Below, piece after piece: positions 44,205 through 54,019 of a DNA stretch of 64,000 bases. The notes beneath the pieces are model-generated. The model had not been told where the DNA came from, ran no database searches, and was given only the letters and a program-made list of their open reading frames with translations. Position 1 is the first letter of the stretch; each line of letters starts with the position of its first letter. A program made the position numbers and the translations under genes. The stretch comes from Gracilibacillus ureilyticus (GTDB lineage: Bacteria > Bacillota > Bacilli > Bacillales > Amphibacillaceae), in NCBI RefSeq assembly GCF_900111195.1, contig NZ_FOGL01000016.1, forward strand, positions 1-64,000, written 5' to 3'.

Positions 44205-45695
44205 ATGTCTGGTAAAATACTTGAGATGAAGAACATTTCGAAAACCTTCCCTGGTGTTAAAGCCCTGTCAAATGTTCTTTTAGACCTTTATCCCGGTGAG
44301 GTACTAGCTCTTATTGGAGAAAATGGTGCAGGAAAATCAACCTTAATGAAAATCCTGACCGGAATATATCAAAAAGACGCAGGGCATATATTTTATAATA
44401 ATCAGGAAATAGCCCCAACTAATCCGAAAGAAGCCCAGGAGTTAGGTATTAATATTATTCATCAGGAATTAAACCTCATGCCAGATTTAACCGTTGCAGA
44501 GAATATTTTTATCGGACGGGAACCAAGAGACTTTTTAAATTTCTTCTTAAATAATAAAGAACTGAATCAGAAAGCAGAAGCTCTATTCGAACGATTAAAT
44601 ATTAAACTAAACCCCCGCACCAAGATTTCTAAGCTAACTGTAGCCAAACAGCAAATGGTGGAAATTGCAAAAGCATTATCCTTTAATGCTAAAGTCCTTA
44701 TTATGGATGAGCCCACTGCCGCATTAACAGATAAAGAGATTAACACATTATTCAATATCATTAATTGGTTAAAAAATGAAGGCGTTTCCATCATCTATAT
44801 CTCTCACAGAATGGAAGAATTGAAACGTATTTCTGATCGAATCACTGTCATGCGTGATGGAGAATACATCGACACTTTACCCACTGAAACAACTGAAATG
44901 AAGCAGGTTGTTTCCTTAATGGTCGGGAGAGAAATCAAGATAGAGCAAAAAACTTCTAATCCAGATACATTCACAGAGACAATCCTTGAAGTAAACAATC
45001 TAAATAATCATTACCTGAAAGATGTATCATTTCATCTCAGGAAAGGTGAAATACTCGGTTTCGCCGGTTTAGTTGGTGCAGGAAGGACAGAAGTAGCCAG
45101 AGCCATTTTTGGAGCAGATTCATTTACTGGTGAAATTATTATTAATGGCAGCAAGGTTTCGATTAAACAACCCGTCGATGCCGTTAATCATGGGATAGGA
45201 TATTTATCTGAAGACAGAAAACGTTATGGGCTTATGCTTGATATGACTGTAAAAGAAAACATCGCTATTTCCTCTTTAAGTAAATATACGATGGCTTCTT
45301 TTGTTAAACCTTCTAACATAAAGAAGGATGCAGAGGAATACTCTACAAAATTAAAAGTGAAAACTCCGAGTGTCAATCAACGGGTTAAGCTATTATCTGG
45401 CGGGAATCAGCAGAAGGTTGTTATTGCAAAATGGTTATTAAAGAATTCTGATATTCTGATTTTTGATGAACCTACCAGAGGTATCGATGTAGGGGCAAAG
45501 CAGGAAATTTATGAATTACTAGAATCACTGGCAAAGGAAGGGAAATCCATTATGATGATTTCTTCTGAATTGCCGGAGGTATTAAGACTTAGTGACCGTA
45601 TCATGGTAATGAATGAAGGGCGTATAACCGGTGAGCTATTAAGCAAAGACGCAGATCAGAAGAGAATTATGGAGCTTGCCACTAAACATTATTAA
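44205..45695 (+). CDS. Sugar ABC transporter ATPase with two ABC domains (RbsA/XylG type)
   Basis: 496 residues from ATG 44205 (AAAGGAGCG upstream). Domain 1 has Walker A GENGAGKST (~38-46), LIMDEPTAALT and a poor signature (KLTVAKQQ). Domain 2 has the degenerate GLVGAGRTE and a good LSGGNQQKVVIAKW, FDEPTRGIDVG. This asymmetry is normal for RbsA. It powers import of a monosaccharide, here very likely L-fucose. First gene of the + strand arm. Confidence 0.92.
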   Translation: MSGKILEMKNISKTFPGVKALSNVLLDLYPGEVLALIGENGAGKSTLMKILTGIYQKDAGHIFYNNQEIAPTNPKEAQELGINIIHQELNLMPDLTVAENIFIGREPRDFLNFFLNNKELNQKAEALFERLNIKLNPRTKISKLTVAKQQMVEIAKALSFNAKVLIMDEPTAALTDKEINTLFNIINWLKNEGVSIIYISHRMEELKRISDRITVMRDGEYIDTLPTETTEMKQVVSLMVGREIKIEQKTSNPDTFTETILEVNNLNNHYLKDVSFHLRKGEILGFAGLVGAGRTEVARAIFGADSFTGEIIINGSKVSIKQPVDAVNHGIGYLSEDRKRYGLMLDMTVKENIAISSLSKYTMASFVKPSNIKKDAEEYSTKLKVKTPSVNQRVKLLSGGNQQKVVIAKWLLKNSDILIFDEPTRGIDVGAKQEIYELLESLAKEGKSIMMISSELPEVLRLSDRIMVMNEGRITGELLSKDADQKRIMELATKHY

Positions 45696-45717
45696 AGTTT
45701 TAGGGGAGTGAGTAGCA

Positions 45718-46713
45718 ATGTCAGTAACATTAATAAGTACTAAAACAGAGAGTAATAAGAAGATCCTTAGCAGTACAGAAGCCTTACAGCAAATTCTGGC
45801 TTTTGCCAGTTTGATCATTTTAATTATCTTTTTCTCATTGGCATCTGAAAACTTTTTAAGCTGGTCTAATATTGAAGGTATATTGTTATCGACAACTGTA
45901 ATTGGCATTTTAGCGTTAGGTACAACATTTGTCATTATTACCGGCGGCATTGATTTGTCAATTGGTACAGGGATGACACTAACGTCTGTGATGACAGGGG
46001 TATTTATCGTCTTCTTAGGGTTACCAGTCATTATGGGAATTATAGGTGGCATTTTAATGGGTGCCTTAATTGGTTTTATTTCCGGTTTTTCAGTATCGGT
46101 ACTGAAGATTCCTCCCTTCATAGCAACACTGGCAATGATGATGATTGCCGAGGGCTTATCATTGGTCATTTCCGGGGCATCCCCGATATATTTCAGCGAT
46201 GTAGAGGGCTTTAATTTAATTGCTCTTGGTTCTATATCCCCGGTATTATCAATCCCTAATGCTGTTTTAATATTCTTTTTAATGGTAATTATCGGCTGGA
46301 TTCTATTGTCAAAAACCATTGTCGGCCGTTATACGTTTTCCATCGGGAGCAACGAGGAAGCAACTCGATTATCAGGTATAAACGTGAAAAAGTGGAAAAT
46401 GATTATATACACGATAGCCGGGTGCTTCACCGGGGTAGCTGGTGTGATTATGGCCTCAAGACTAAATTCCGCCCAACCTTCATTAGGAATGGGATATGAA
46501 TTGGAAGCAATCGCCGCTGTAGTTATTGGCGGAACATCTTTAAGCGGCGGGAAAGGATCCCTGATTGGCACTTTAATTGGGGCATTAATTATGAGTGTCC
46601 TTACAAACGGTTTGCGCATCATGTCTATCCCGCAGGAATGGCAAACAGTCGTTATTGGTCTGGTAATTCTGTTAGCTGTATATTTTGATATGCTGCGCAA
46701 AAAAGGCGAATAA
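45718..46713 (+). CDS. Sugar ABC transporter permease (RbsC type)
   Basis: 331 residues, around 8-10 membrane helices. RbsC/XylH hallmark blocks are FVIITGGIDLSIG (~75-87), PPFIATLAMMMIAEGL and AVVIGGTSLSGGKGSLIGT near the C-terminus. ATG 45718 has GGGGAGTGAG upstream and lies 22 bases after the ATPase stop. It forms the membrane channel with the ATPase. Confidence 0.92.
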   Translation: MSVTLISTKTESNKKILSSTEALQQILAFASLIILIIFFSLASENFLSWSNIEGILLSTTVIGILALGTTFVIITGGIDLSIGTGMTLTSVMTGVFIVFLGLPVIMGIIGGILMGALIGFISGFSVSVLKIPPFIATLAMMMIAEGLSLVISGASPIYFSDVEGFNLIALGSISPVLSIPNAVLIFFLMVIIGWILLSKTIVGRYTFSIGSNEEATRLSGINVKKWKMIIYTIAGCFTGVAGVIMASRLNSAQPSLGMGYELEAIAAVVIGGTSLSGGKGSLIGTLIGALIMSVLTNGLRIMSIPQEWQTVVIGLVILLAVYFDMLRKKGE

Positions 46714-46782
46714 CCAAATAGTTCACGGACTTAACTCAATGGAGTTATTTCATACATTAAATATTTATAAAGGGGAGATTTG

Positions 46783-47844
46783 ATGAACAGAAAGTTTTTA
46801 GCATTGGTGATTATGGTTTCGTCTCTTGTGTTTGTTTTAGCAGCATGCGGCGGGGACTCTACAGAGACAGGTTCAAATGATAGTGGATCAGACAACACAC
46901 AAAACGAAGAAAACAATGAAAGCTCAGGGGAATCAGCAACTACTGATAATGAAGACGGCGAAACTTCTGAGGACAAACCTTATGTAGCTATTATCTCCAA
47001 AGGGTTCCAGCATCAATTCTGGCAAGCAGTTCAAAGAGGTGCTGAAAAAGCAGCTGAGGAATTTAATGTAGAAATCACTTTTGAGGGTCCTGACAATGAA
47101 TCACAAGTGGATAAACAAATTGAAATGCTACAAACAGCTTTAGATAAAAATCCAGACGCTATCGGCTTTGCTGCATTGGATTCTCAGGCAGCTGCACCAT
47201 TACTTGAGAATGCAAAAGAAAAAGATATTCCTGTAATTGCGTTTGACTCTGGGGTGAACAGCGATATCCCGGTTACTACTGCTTCGACTGATAATTACGC
47301 AGCTGCAGCCGAGGCAGCACATAAGATGGCTGAATTAATTGGTGAAGAAGGCAAAGTTGCATTAGTAGTACATGACCAAGTATCTGTTACCGGTGTACAG
47401 CGACGTGATGGATTTATAGAAACAATGGAGAAGGAATATCCCAATATCGAAATTGCAGATACGCAATATGGCGGGGGAGATCACTTAGAATCTACTAACT
47501 TAGCAAAAGCAATGATGCAGGCGCATCCAGATTTAGCAGGGATTTACGGCACAAATGAAGGATCTGCTATCGGTGTGGTGAACGCCGTTAGAGAACTTGG
47601 TAAAGAAAGTGAAGTAACGATTGTCGGCTTTGACTCAGGTAAGCAACAAATTGATGCTATTAAGGACGGAGTTATGGCGGGTGCCATTACACAAAACCCA
47701 GAAGGAATTGGTTATGAAACTGTAAAAGCTGCAGTAGACACATTGAATGGCAAAGAAGTACCTGAAACTATTGATACAGGGTTCTACTGGTATGATGCTG
47801 ATAACATCGATAGTGAAGAAATTCAAGCTGCTATATATGAATAG
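46783..47844 (+). CDS. Sugar-binding lipoprotein (RbsB type)
   Basis: 353 residues from ATG 46783 (AGGGGAG upstream; TTG 46780 is too close to it). Lipobox VLAAC (Cys ~22), then a long acidic Ser/Glu/Asn linker, then a type I periplasmic-binding fold with YVAIISKGFQHQFWQAVQRG, DKQIEMLQTALDKNPDAIGF and IVGFDSGKQQIDAIKDG. The Phe/Trp-rich start and FDSG are typical ligand contacts. Likely binds L-fucose outside the membrane. Confidence 0.9.
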   Translation: MNRKFLALVIMVSSLVFVLAACGGDSTETGSNDSGSDNTQNEENNESSGESATTDNEDGETSEDKPYVAIISKGFQHQFWQAVQRGAEKAAEEFNVEITFEGPDNESQVDKQIEMLQTALDKNPDAIGFAALDSQAAAPLLENAKEKDIPVIAFDSGVNSDIPVTTASTDNYAAAAEAAHKMAELIGEEGKVALVVHDQVSVTGVQRRDGFIETMEKEYPNIEIADTQYGGGDHLESTNLAKAMMQAHPDLAGIYGTNEGSAIGVVNAVRELGKESEVTIVGFDSGKQQIDAIKDGVMAGAITQNPEGIGYETVKAAVDTLNGKEVPETIDTGFYWYDADNIDSEEIQAAIYE

Positions 47845-48220
47845 TAATTCCTCCAGCACAGGTCAGCTATAATAAGTGTGTGTTCAGAAGTTACCGGATT
47901 AAACTTCTCTCCTTAAGATAGAATTAGCGTACGGTTAAGTAATTTCGTCAGCTTTTAAGTACGCTAAAACAGCTTGCTGATAATTTGGTGACTTTTTGAT
48001 ACACACTTTAGTACATTTAGTACTAGTGTACAGCATTTCATCCATATGCATTGGAGGAGCGGAGATAATAAGCCCGTTTAAGTCGGAACGTTTTTATCCT
48101 TTCCTTTCAAACCATTCAACTTATCATCCTCAAAAACTTTCTTGCTATATTCATAATCTCTTAATAACCAAAATCATCCCAGAATATCACCCTTCCTATC
48201 CTCCCTAACACAACGTATGA
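47845..48220. other. Intergenic region with one dyad
   Basis: TTAGCGTAC (47924-47932) and GTACGCTAA (47959-47967) form a perfect 9-bp stem with a long loop, perhaps ending the transporter operon, but there is no T-run. Otherwise featureless. Confidence 0.4.
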
Positions 48221-48520
48221 CTAATAATTGGACCCACCACTCACCTTTGTGCAAATTCCCAGTGCATTGAACCAGCGTGTGATGCCGCGAACATGGGAAT
48301 CGATTTCGACTAATGGCAGTGCCTGCATATGCGGATCTACACTGCCCTCTCTGCCATATAACCTCACTTCATCACATGTAGTGATCACTTCGATTATCTC
48401 ATGGTCATTCTGTACCTCTTTTGCTACAATTAACTCGGCTATTGTTGCATAATCATTCGTCATTTCCACATTATTCATTTCAAGTCCATGTCTCACTAAT
48501 AATTTTTCTACTGATTTCAT
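48221..48520 (-). pseudogene. Truncated 5' fragment of the M20/M42 peptidase gene
   Basis: Encodes 99 residues. The first ~90 match the peptidase at 28672 (REGSVDPHMQALP, ITRWFNALGI) with a few substitutions; the last ten (CTKVSGGSNY) are out of register. There are no peptidase active-site residues. The ribosome site is kept, so a short peptide may be made, but no enzyme. Confidence 0.9.
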
Positions 48521-48587
48521 TTGATCAGCTCCTTTTGATTTGTTAATGATAGTGTACTGAATGAAGTGTGCACGGCCTGCACAGTTG
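48246..48587. repeat. Segmental repeat, copy B
   Basis: Nearly identical to 29680-30019: 5' end of the peptidase gene, its ribosome site, the divergent spacer and the TGTGCA-N5-TGCACA palindrome (48567-48583). Homology stops sharply at both ends, within the peptidase gene on the left and at GCACAGTTG on the right. Confidence 0.9.
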
Positions 48588-48645
48588 CGGGAAGTTGTTA
48601 TATCGTTTTGATAAGACGTTATTGCTGGAACAGGGGGAGTTACTT

Positions 48646-49848
48646 TTGGAAACGAATACTATCATCACTACAGCATTGAAGATTCATCACATTACCGATT
48701 TGAATACATATATTCTGACATCAGATAATGAGCTGGTTTTTTCCCGGGAAATGATAGAACTTCCTTCTTTTATGCCTGGGGGAAATCACGAGGATCTTTT
48801 TCAGATTTGCGAGAGGGTTGCTCCCCTTAACAGTCGATTGTTTATTTATCACAATGAATGGAACTTGCAGTATTTAGTTCATCCTTTTACCCTTGATCAA
48901 CCTTACCTTGTTGTCATTGGACCATATTTGAGTTTGACTCCTGATGTTTATCATTTAATGAGAAAATATAAGCTGACTAATCAGGAAAGCAATCATTTAA
49001 GGCAAATGCTTAACCAGATCCAGGTGTTAAGTGAGGATAAAGTCAGCAGTTATTCCGCTGTTCTGCAGATGTTCGAGCAATTATTTCATACGGAAAACAA
49101 CCCGATGAGAATAGAGGCGGTACAGGACGACAAGGCAAACAAGAAGACGGCAAGCAAGCAGACTTTTAACGAAGACGGGGAACTGATCAAGTTACGATAC
49201 AAGCTGGAATTGGAGTTGACTCACACGATCGAACAGGGAGATAAGAAGAAAGCGAAGAAAATGCATCAATCCAATGAAGGGTTATTTTCTTTTACCGAAC
49301 GGTTGCCTAATCAGCCGTTAAGAAGGCTGAAGAACAACTTGGTTATCTTTAATACGTTATTAAGGTCAGCGGCAGGCCGCAGGAAAGTTCCGGTTATATT
49401 AATTCATCGTATTTCGGAAAAATTTGCTTTTCAAATCGAGAATACCAACCAGTTATATAAACTGCAGGATATACAGGAGAACATGATTGAGGAATACTGT
49501 GATCTGATCCATGCTAATTCCTTGAACGAGTATTCGAACCTGACCAAAACAGTGATTGAATATCTGATGCTTTTCTATAATAAAAAGATCGATCATGCCG
49601 AATTAGCTGACCTTTGCTTCACACATCCGAGCCACTTAGCCCGAAAGTTCAAACAGGAAACAAACAGGACGATTACTGCCTACCAGCAGATGCTCCGAAT
49701 GAATGAGGCGAAGTTTTTGCTGAAAAATGAGAGGATATCCATTGAAGAAATTGCCTGGCTTGTTGGTTATGAGGATTCTTCCTATTTCGCACGGGTGTTT
49801 AAAAAGGAAGTTGGCTGCAGCCCTACTCAGTACAGGGAGGAACCTTAG
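48646..49848 (+). CDS. AraC-family transcriptional regulator
   Basis: 400 residues from TTG 48646 (GGGGGAG six bases upstream; the frame is open back into repeat copy B). The N-terminal ~280 residues are a sensor region without a recognised fold (PSFMPGGNHEDLFQICERVA). The C-terminal ~100 residues are a double HTH: HAELADLCFTHPSHLARKFK and ISIEEIAWLVGYEDSSYFAR, ending in GCSPTQYR. It lies downstream of the fucose transporter genes, behind a duplicated promoter region. Targets unknown. Confidence 0.85.
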   Translation: METNTIITTALKIHHITDLNTYILTSDNELVFSREMIELPSFMPGGNHEDLFQICERVAPLNSRLFIYHNEWNLQYLVHPFTLDQPYLVVIGPYLSLTPDVYHLMRKYKLTNQESNHLRQMLNQIQVLSEDKVSSYSAVLQMFEQLFHTENNPMRIEAVQDDKANKKTASKQTFNEDGELIKLRYKLELELTHTIEQGDKKKAKKMHQSNEGLFSFTERLPNQPLRRLKNNLVIFNTLLRSAAGRRKVPVILIHRISEKFAFQIENTNQLYKLQDIQENMIEEYCDLIHANSLNEYSNLTKTVIEYLMLFYNKKIDHAELADLCFTHPSHLARKFKQETNRTITAYQQMLRMNEAKFLLKNERISIEEIAWLVGYEDSSYFARVFKKEVGCSPTQYREEP

Positions 49849-50085
49849 GAAAAAAGCTAAAATCATTTAGAACTCAAATAAAATAGCATAGCATATCCCA
49901 TGGCTTTTTTAGCCTTGTGATTAACACACAAGACAACCGGGAAATGCTAGCAAGTTGCTAATTATTGTGATTTCCACCTCCACATATCTATATTCTATGT
50001 TGGTAAGAGTATATTTTCCATTATATGATATAAGTAAAGAGTGATGGTATAATAAGAGTATAAAACATTAGGGGCGGTGAAAGTT

Positions 50086-50346
50086 ATGAAGTGGGCGGAG
50101 GTTAGACAATTGTATCCGAATCAATTTGTCAAAGTAAAAGCGTTATCGTCTCATATTGAAAATGACCAAGAGTTTATTGAAGAAGTTGCGGTAATAAAAC
50201 CTGTACCCGACGAACTAGCAACAAAGGAATTGTTAAAATCAAAAGGTGATGAATTAGTATATCATACAGCTCATGAAAACATCATACTTGAAGTTCGGCA
50301 AGATGTTGGTTTAAGGAGATTCGACTATAATGAAAATCAAATATAA
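50086..50346 (+). CDS. Small conserved-looking protein next to an aspartyl protease gene
   Basis: 86 residues from ATG 50086 (GGGGCGGTG upstream; an in-frame GTG at 50077 lies inside it). Reads MKWAEVRQLYPNQFVKVKAL with a later LEVRQDVGLRR. It overlaps the start of the following retropepsin-like remnant by 17 bases. I believe such genes accompany small aspartyl proteases in Bacilli. Function unknown. Confidence 0.65.
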   Translation: MKWAEVRQLYPNQFVKVKALSSHIENDQEFIEEVAVIKPVPDELATKELLKSKGDELVYHTAHENIILEVRQDVGLRRFDYNENQI

Positions 50347-50449
50347 GTATGGTTTGCTTTTAGCAGACATTACCTTAACATTTAACGGTAAAAATAAAGT
50401 GATTGAGAATATGGTAATAGATACAGGAGCAGCCAAAATGTCAGCTTAG
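50330..50449 (+). pseudogene. Retropepsin-like aspartyl protease, truncated
   Basis: 39 codons: MKIKYKYGLLLADITLTFNG and MVIDTGAAKMSA then a stop. VIDTGAA is the active-site motif of retroviral-type aspartyl proteases, normally followed by ~90 more residues. The gene is cut right after the catalytic motif. The ribosome site AAGGAG lies inside the preceding gene. Confidence 0.75.
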
Positions 50450-50461
50450 TAGATACATAAT

Positions 50462-50933
50462 CCAGCTCTTAGGGCGGAGCTGATCATCTCGGCTTCTTAA
50501 TGTCGTCTCTTTAGGTGTAGGGACATTAACTGGTGTAATAATAATTGGAATGCTGAGAAACATAAAATCCAGAGGTTCAGCTGTTATGATTATTGCTATA
50601 CTTTTGGGGGTTTTCTGGTCCTTTGTTGGGTGGGCTCCTGAATATTTATACCTTACAGCTCTCTTTTTGTTTTTCAGTGGAATTTTTGTGGGGATGATAA
50701 ACGTACTAGCAGTTACATTAGTTCAAGTGCATTCTCCTCCAGAAGCAATTGGAAGGGTAATGAGTCTGCAACTATTAGGTTCTACAGGAATCCAGCCTAT
50801 AACATTTTTAGTGGTAGGATGGTTGTTAGAAATTATCTCGCCAACTCTTTTATTCCTTTTAAGCGGAATTTTACTTATTGTTACTGCAGTAATTAGTTTA
50901 TTCTTCAAAGATATTCGCGCATCTGATAAATGA
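50462..50933 (+). pseudogene. C-terminal fragment of an MFS transporter
   Basis: The 127-codon frame (50550-50933) holds the last helices of an MFS pump (GVFWSFVGWAPEY, PPEAIGRVMSLQLLGSTG, LFFKDIRASDK). Upstream, GADHLGFLMSSL in one frame and SLGVGTLTGVIIIG in another are the preceding conserved blocks, separated by a frameshift near 50510. The N-terminal ~250 residues are missing. The fragment abuts the truncated protease, which suggests one deletion removed both halves. Confidence 0.8.
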
Positions 50934-51566
50934 ATGGAGCACACCAGCAAGAGGTTGTTATTGCAATTAGAAAATGCCAAGAAACCGTGGCAAACAGCTA
51001 TTTTGGAAAAGAGTATAATTGGAAGAAACATATAAGATACTAATCTCCTAATAGAATTTAATAAATTCTACTCTATTTGGTGTTCAAGTTTTGTTCAATC
51101 TCTGTAAAGATATGTTCACCACAGTTCTAGACCCTGAGAATTTACATGCTTCTTTCATGCCCTATAATTAACAAAACCCTCTAGTCCTTTAAGGAATAGA
51201 GGGTAAGTATCTGTTGAGACTCTCTTTGACTCATCATACTAAACCCGTTAATTTTCACATCAATAACTCACAGATTAGTATAGAAATATTATCATCTTAC
51301 TCAAAGATTAAATTAAAAATTTAAACTGAGGAATTCGCCGATTGAGGAATAAATCATCACTTCCTTTCCCATCTTCCCCATTCCATACGGAAAAAAACAA
51401 GAAAACTAGGCTGAGCACTCTTTTATGACCGTCGTTCCGACACCGTTTTTGTCTATCATAACGGAGCCGTTTCCTATTATTCCACCAGAGAGTTTCGTGG
51501 ATTATTAAAGGCCTAAAATGGCGCATTGTGCTGGTTAGCAGTACAGTGATTAGCTAAAAAATAATT
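50934..51566. other. Non-coding region with dyads
   Basis: No credible gene. ACCCTCTAGTCCTT at 51176 pairs with AAGGAATAGAGGGT ending at 51205, followed on the minus strand by TTTTG. The rest is featureless. Confidence 0.4.
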
Positions 51567-51606
51567 AAAACACCACCCTAAATTAATCCTATTCAGGTGG
51601 TGTTTT
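51567..51606 (-). terminator. Terminator of the chemoreceptor gene
   Basis: Perfect 11-bp stem AAAACACCACC / GGTGGTGTTTT with an 18-base loop, directly past the stop. Confidence 0.8.
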
Positions 51607-51610
51607 CAAA

Positions 51611-53656
51611 TTATATTTTAAATTTCGCCATTTCTTCCTGTAATTCTTGAGCCATTACAGATAATGATTCTGCAGCTCTGGCAATTTCAGCCATCATAGA
51701 TACTTGTTCCTCTGTTGTAGCTGATACATTTACGGCATGGTTACTAGTGTTACTAGAATAATCTTGTACCTCTGCTGATAAGTCATGAACAGATTTCATT
51801 TCGCTTAAGTTAGTAGTCATGTCGTTAGTTAACTCATTCATTTTTGAAGATAAGCTATAAATAGAAGCAGTGATACTTTCAAAGGATTTACCTGAAGTTT
51901 CCACTGATTGAATGCCCTCTGTAGCAATATGTTGACTTTGTTCCATCATTGTAACAGATTGTGAGACTACCTGTTGTATATCATTTGTCATATCATTAAT
52001 CTCTTTGGAAGCTTGTCCTGTCTGCTCTGCTAACTTTCGGACTTCTTCTGCAACTACTGAAAAACCTTTACCAGATTCTCCTGCTCTAGCCGCTTCAATT
52101 GCTGCATTAAGTGCAAGTAAGTTTGTTTGTTCTGTAATATCAGTAATTAATTTCGCCATTTCTCCAATTTTATCAGATTTTTTATCCAGTTCATAAATTT
52201 TTTGAGAGGAAGCTCTAATTTGTTGTTCCAATTCCCGTATTGTATCTACAACCTCTTTAACAATTTTACTACCATCCTCAGCAATATGCGTTGTGTCATC
52301 TGCATCTTTATTCATACTTTCAAACGACTTTGCCATCTTTTCTAGACGATGATGCATGTTTGCACTAGATGCTGAAAGCTTGCTTGAAATATCATGTTGA
52401 GAGGTAGCATTGTCAGCTACTTCCTGAATAGAGTTCGCAACTTCATCTACAGAGGAGTTAATTTCTTCTGAACTTGCCGAAAGTTGCTCGGAAGTGGATG
52501 CAACATGCGATATGTTATCTTCTATACTTTTTAGCATGTTCTGTAATGATTGAACAGAATTATTTAAATAACGACTCATTTGGCCAATTTCGTCTTTTGA
52601 GACTGAATTGCTTCTGTTCGTTAAATCTCCTGTAGCCAGTATTTCTAGATGACCGTTTAACTCTTTTGTTGATTTAGATAAAGATCTGCCGATAAAAAAG
52701 ACTATAAGAACAATTAAGATAATAAGAACTACACTTATGATTATCAATTGCTGTAGTAAATGAGGCAGAGAAGCATATAATTCATCAGTAGGAGCAAACA
52801 ATAATACCTTCCATCCAACATTAGGCAATGCTTGATAATGTATTTCATATTTTTTACCATTCACTTCTGAAAGCATGTTCCCTTTATCATTCTCTAAAAG
52901 ACTAGTTACACTTTCCTGTTCATTCATTACTTCTGCCAGTTTAGTGTTTAACACTTCTTCTTTTTCAGGATAGCTGAGCAAATTTCCGTTTTCATCTATA
53001 AGTACTGCATAGCCTGTTTCTTCAACTTGTATTGCGGAAATTATTGATTGAATAGAATCTAAAACATAATCACTGGTAATGACACCTTGTTTCTGATTTG
53101 AATTATCATAAAATGCTAATGCAGTTGTAATAAATGTCTGATCTAAAGTGTCATCATAATAAGGGGTGGTCCAAATAGGGGATTCAGCTTCTAACCCTGA
53201 AATATACCAGTCTATTGACGGATAATCGTAGGAAGGTTCTTCATATTCATCCGTATAGACAAGATTATCACCATCCTTATAAACATAAGGACCAAAATAC
53301 TCTTCATCCTCGTTATGGCCATATGGCTCATACCAAACTCCTATTCCATAAGAGGCCTCATTTATGGGAAGTAATCCTTTAAAATAACTTTCGAACTGTT
53401 CTCTTGTCATGTTACTATCTTGTGATTGCAGCATAGCTTTTGTTGTTAATAAGTTCTGTTCGTGTGTCGTTAATTCCTTCGTTATTTGCTCTGTCGTTTG
53501 ACTTAACTTAGCATCCATTTGTTCGTTTATCGCCTTATTTAACTCAGCAGAGGCATTTTGGTAACTTAAAAAAGTTAGTATAGTTAAAAATAAAGCGATA
53601 AACGGCACGAGGACCATAATCTTCCAAAAAATAGATAAATCATTAAATTTTTTCAA
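51611..53656 (-). CDS. Methyl-accepting chemotaxis protein with a Cache sensor
   Basis: 681 residues. TM1 ~13-35; an extracellular double-Cache domain (~36-295) with [27 protein letters not shown] and [18 protein letters not shown]2 ~298-320; HAMP ~322-375. The signalling domain has the hairpin tip [20 protein letters not shown]. It should pass attractant signals to CheA/CheW. The ligand cannot be told, though Cache domains of this type often bind amino or organic acids. Single-gene unit. Confidence 0.92.
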   Translation of the reverse strand: MKKFNDLSIFWKIMVLVPFIALFLTILTFLSYQNASAELNKAINEQMDAKLSQTTEQITKELTTHEQNLLTTKAMLQSQDSNMTREQFESYFKGLLPINEASYGIGVWYEPYGHNEDEEYFGPYVYKDGDNLVYTDEYEEPSYDYPSIDWYISGLEAESPIWTTPYYDDTLDQTFITTALAFYDNSNQKQGVITSDYVLDSIQSIISAIQVEETGYAVLIDENGNLLSYPEKEEVLNTKLAEVMNEQESVTSLLENDKGNMLSEVNGKKYEIHYQALPNVGWKVLLFAPTDELYASLPHLLQQLIIISVVLIILIVLIVFFIGRSLSKSTKELNGHLEILATGDLTNRSNSVSKDEIGQMSRYLNNSVQSLQNMLKSIEDNISHVASTSEQLSASSEEINSSVDEVANSIQEVADNATSQHDISSKLSASSANMHHRLEKMAKSFESMNKDADDTTHIAEDGSKIVKEVVDTIRELEQQIRASSQKIYELDKKSDKIGEMAKLITDITEQTNLLALNAAIEAARAGESGKGFSVVAEEVRKLAEQTGQASKEINDMTNDIQQVVSQSVTMMEQSQHIATEGIQSVETSGKSFESITASIYSLSSKMNELTNDMTTNLSEMKSVHDLSAEVQDYSSNTSNHAVNVSATTEEQVSMMAEIARAAESLSVMAQELQEEMAKFKI

Positions 53657-54019
53657 AAAATCCCTACTTTCTAGTTTTTCTAAAGATGTCTACAATAATA
53701 CTATTTTACCACATTTTAAGTAATACCACAATAAAAAAATAGTTATAAAGAACTATTTACGATTATATGTTGTGCTTTCTTAAAATAATTTTCTCGCAAA
53801 ACTATTCTTCCTTCGTTTCAAAGTGAAACATGAGAACCATTGCCATGTTTCCAAGTGATAAATAAAGACTTTTAACCATTATATTTGTCTAAACACGCCT
53901 TGTTTAACTAACATCTGAGTATGGAAAATATGTAGAACAATGTAGAAAAATGTCGATTTATATATAAGTGCTGTGTTATATTAAATAAGCGATAGTGAAT
54001 GTTAAAAGAGGGACTGCGT
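53657..54019. other. Divergent spacer between chemoreceptor and diguanylate cyclase
   Basis: AT-rich, with a TAAAAT-type -10 towards the chemoreceptor. No riboswitch or operator recognised. Confidence 0.4.

Noticed and set aside
45639-46319. Long 226-codon minus-strand frame inside the sugar permease
   Set aside because: It lies antisense to a clear RbsC-type gene, has no ribosome site and a Pro/Ile/Lys-rich composition typical of shadow frames.
47996-48208. 70-codon + strand frame between the sugar-binding protein and the peptidase fragment
   Set aside because: No ribosome site, low-complexity composition and no recognisable motif.
51308-51526. 72-codon minus-strand frame
   Set aside because: Arg/Trp-rich composition, no ribosome site, and a non-coding look.
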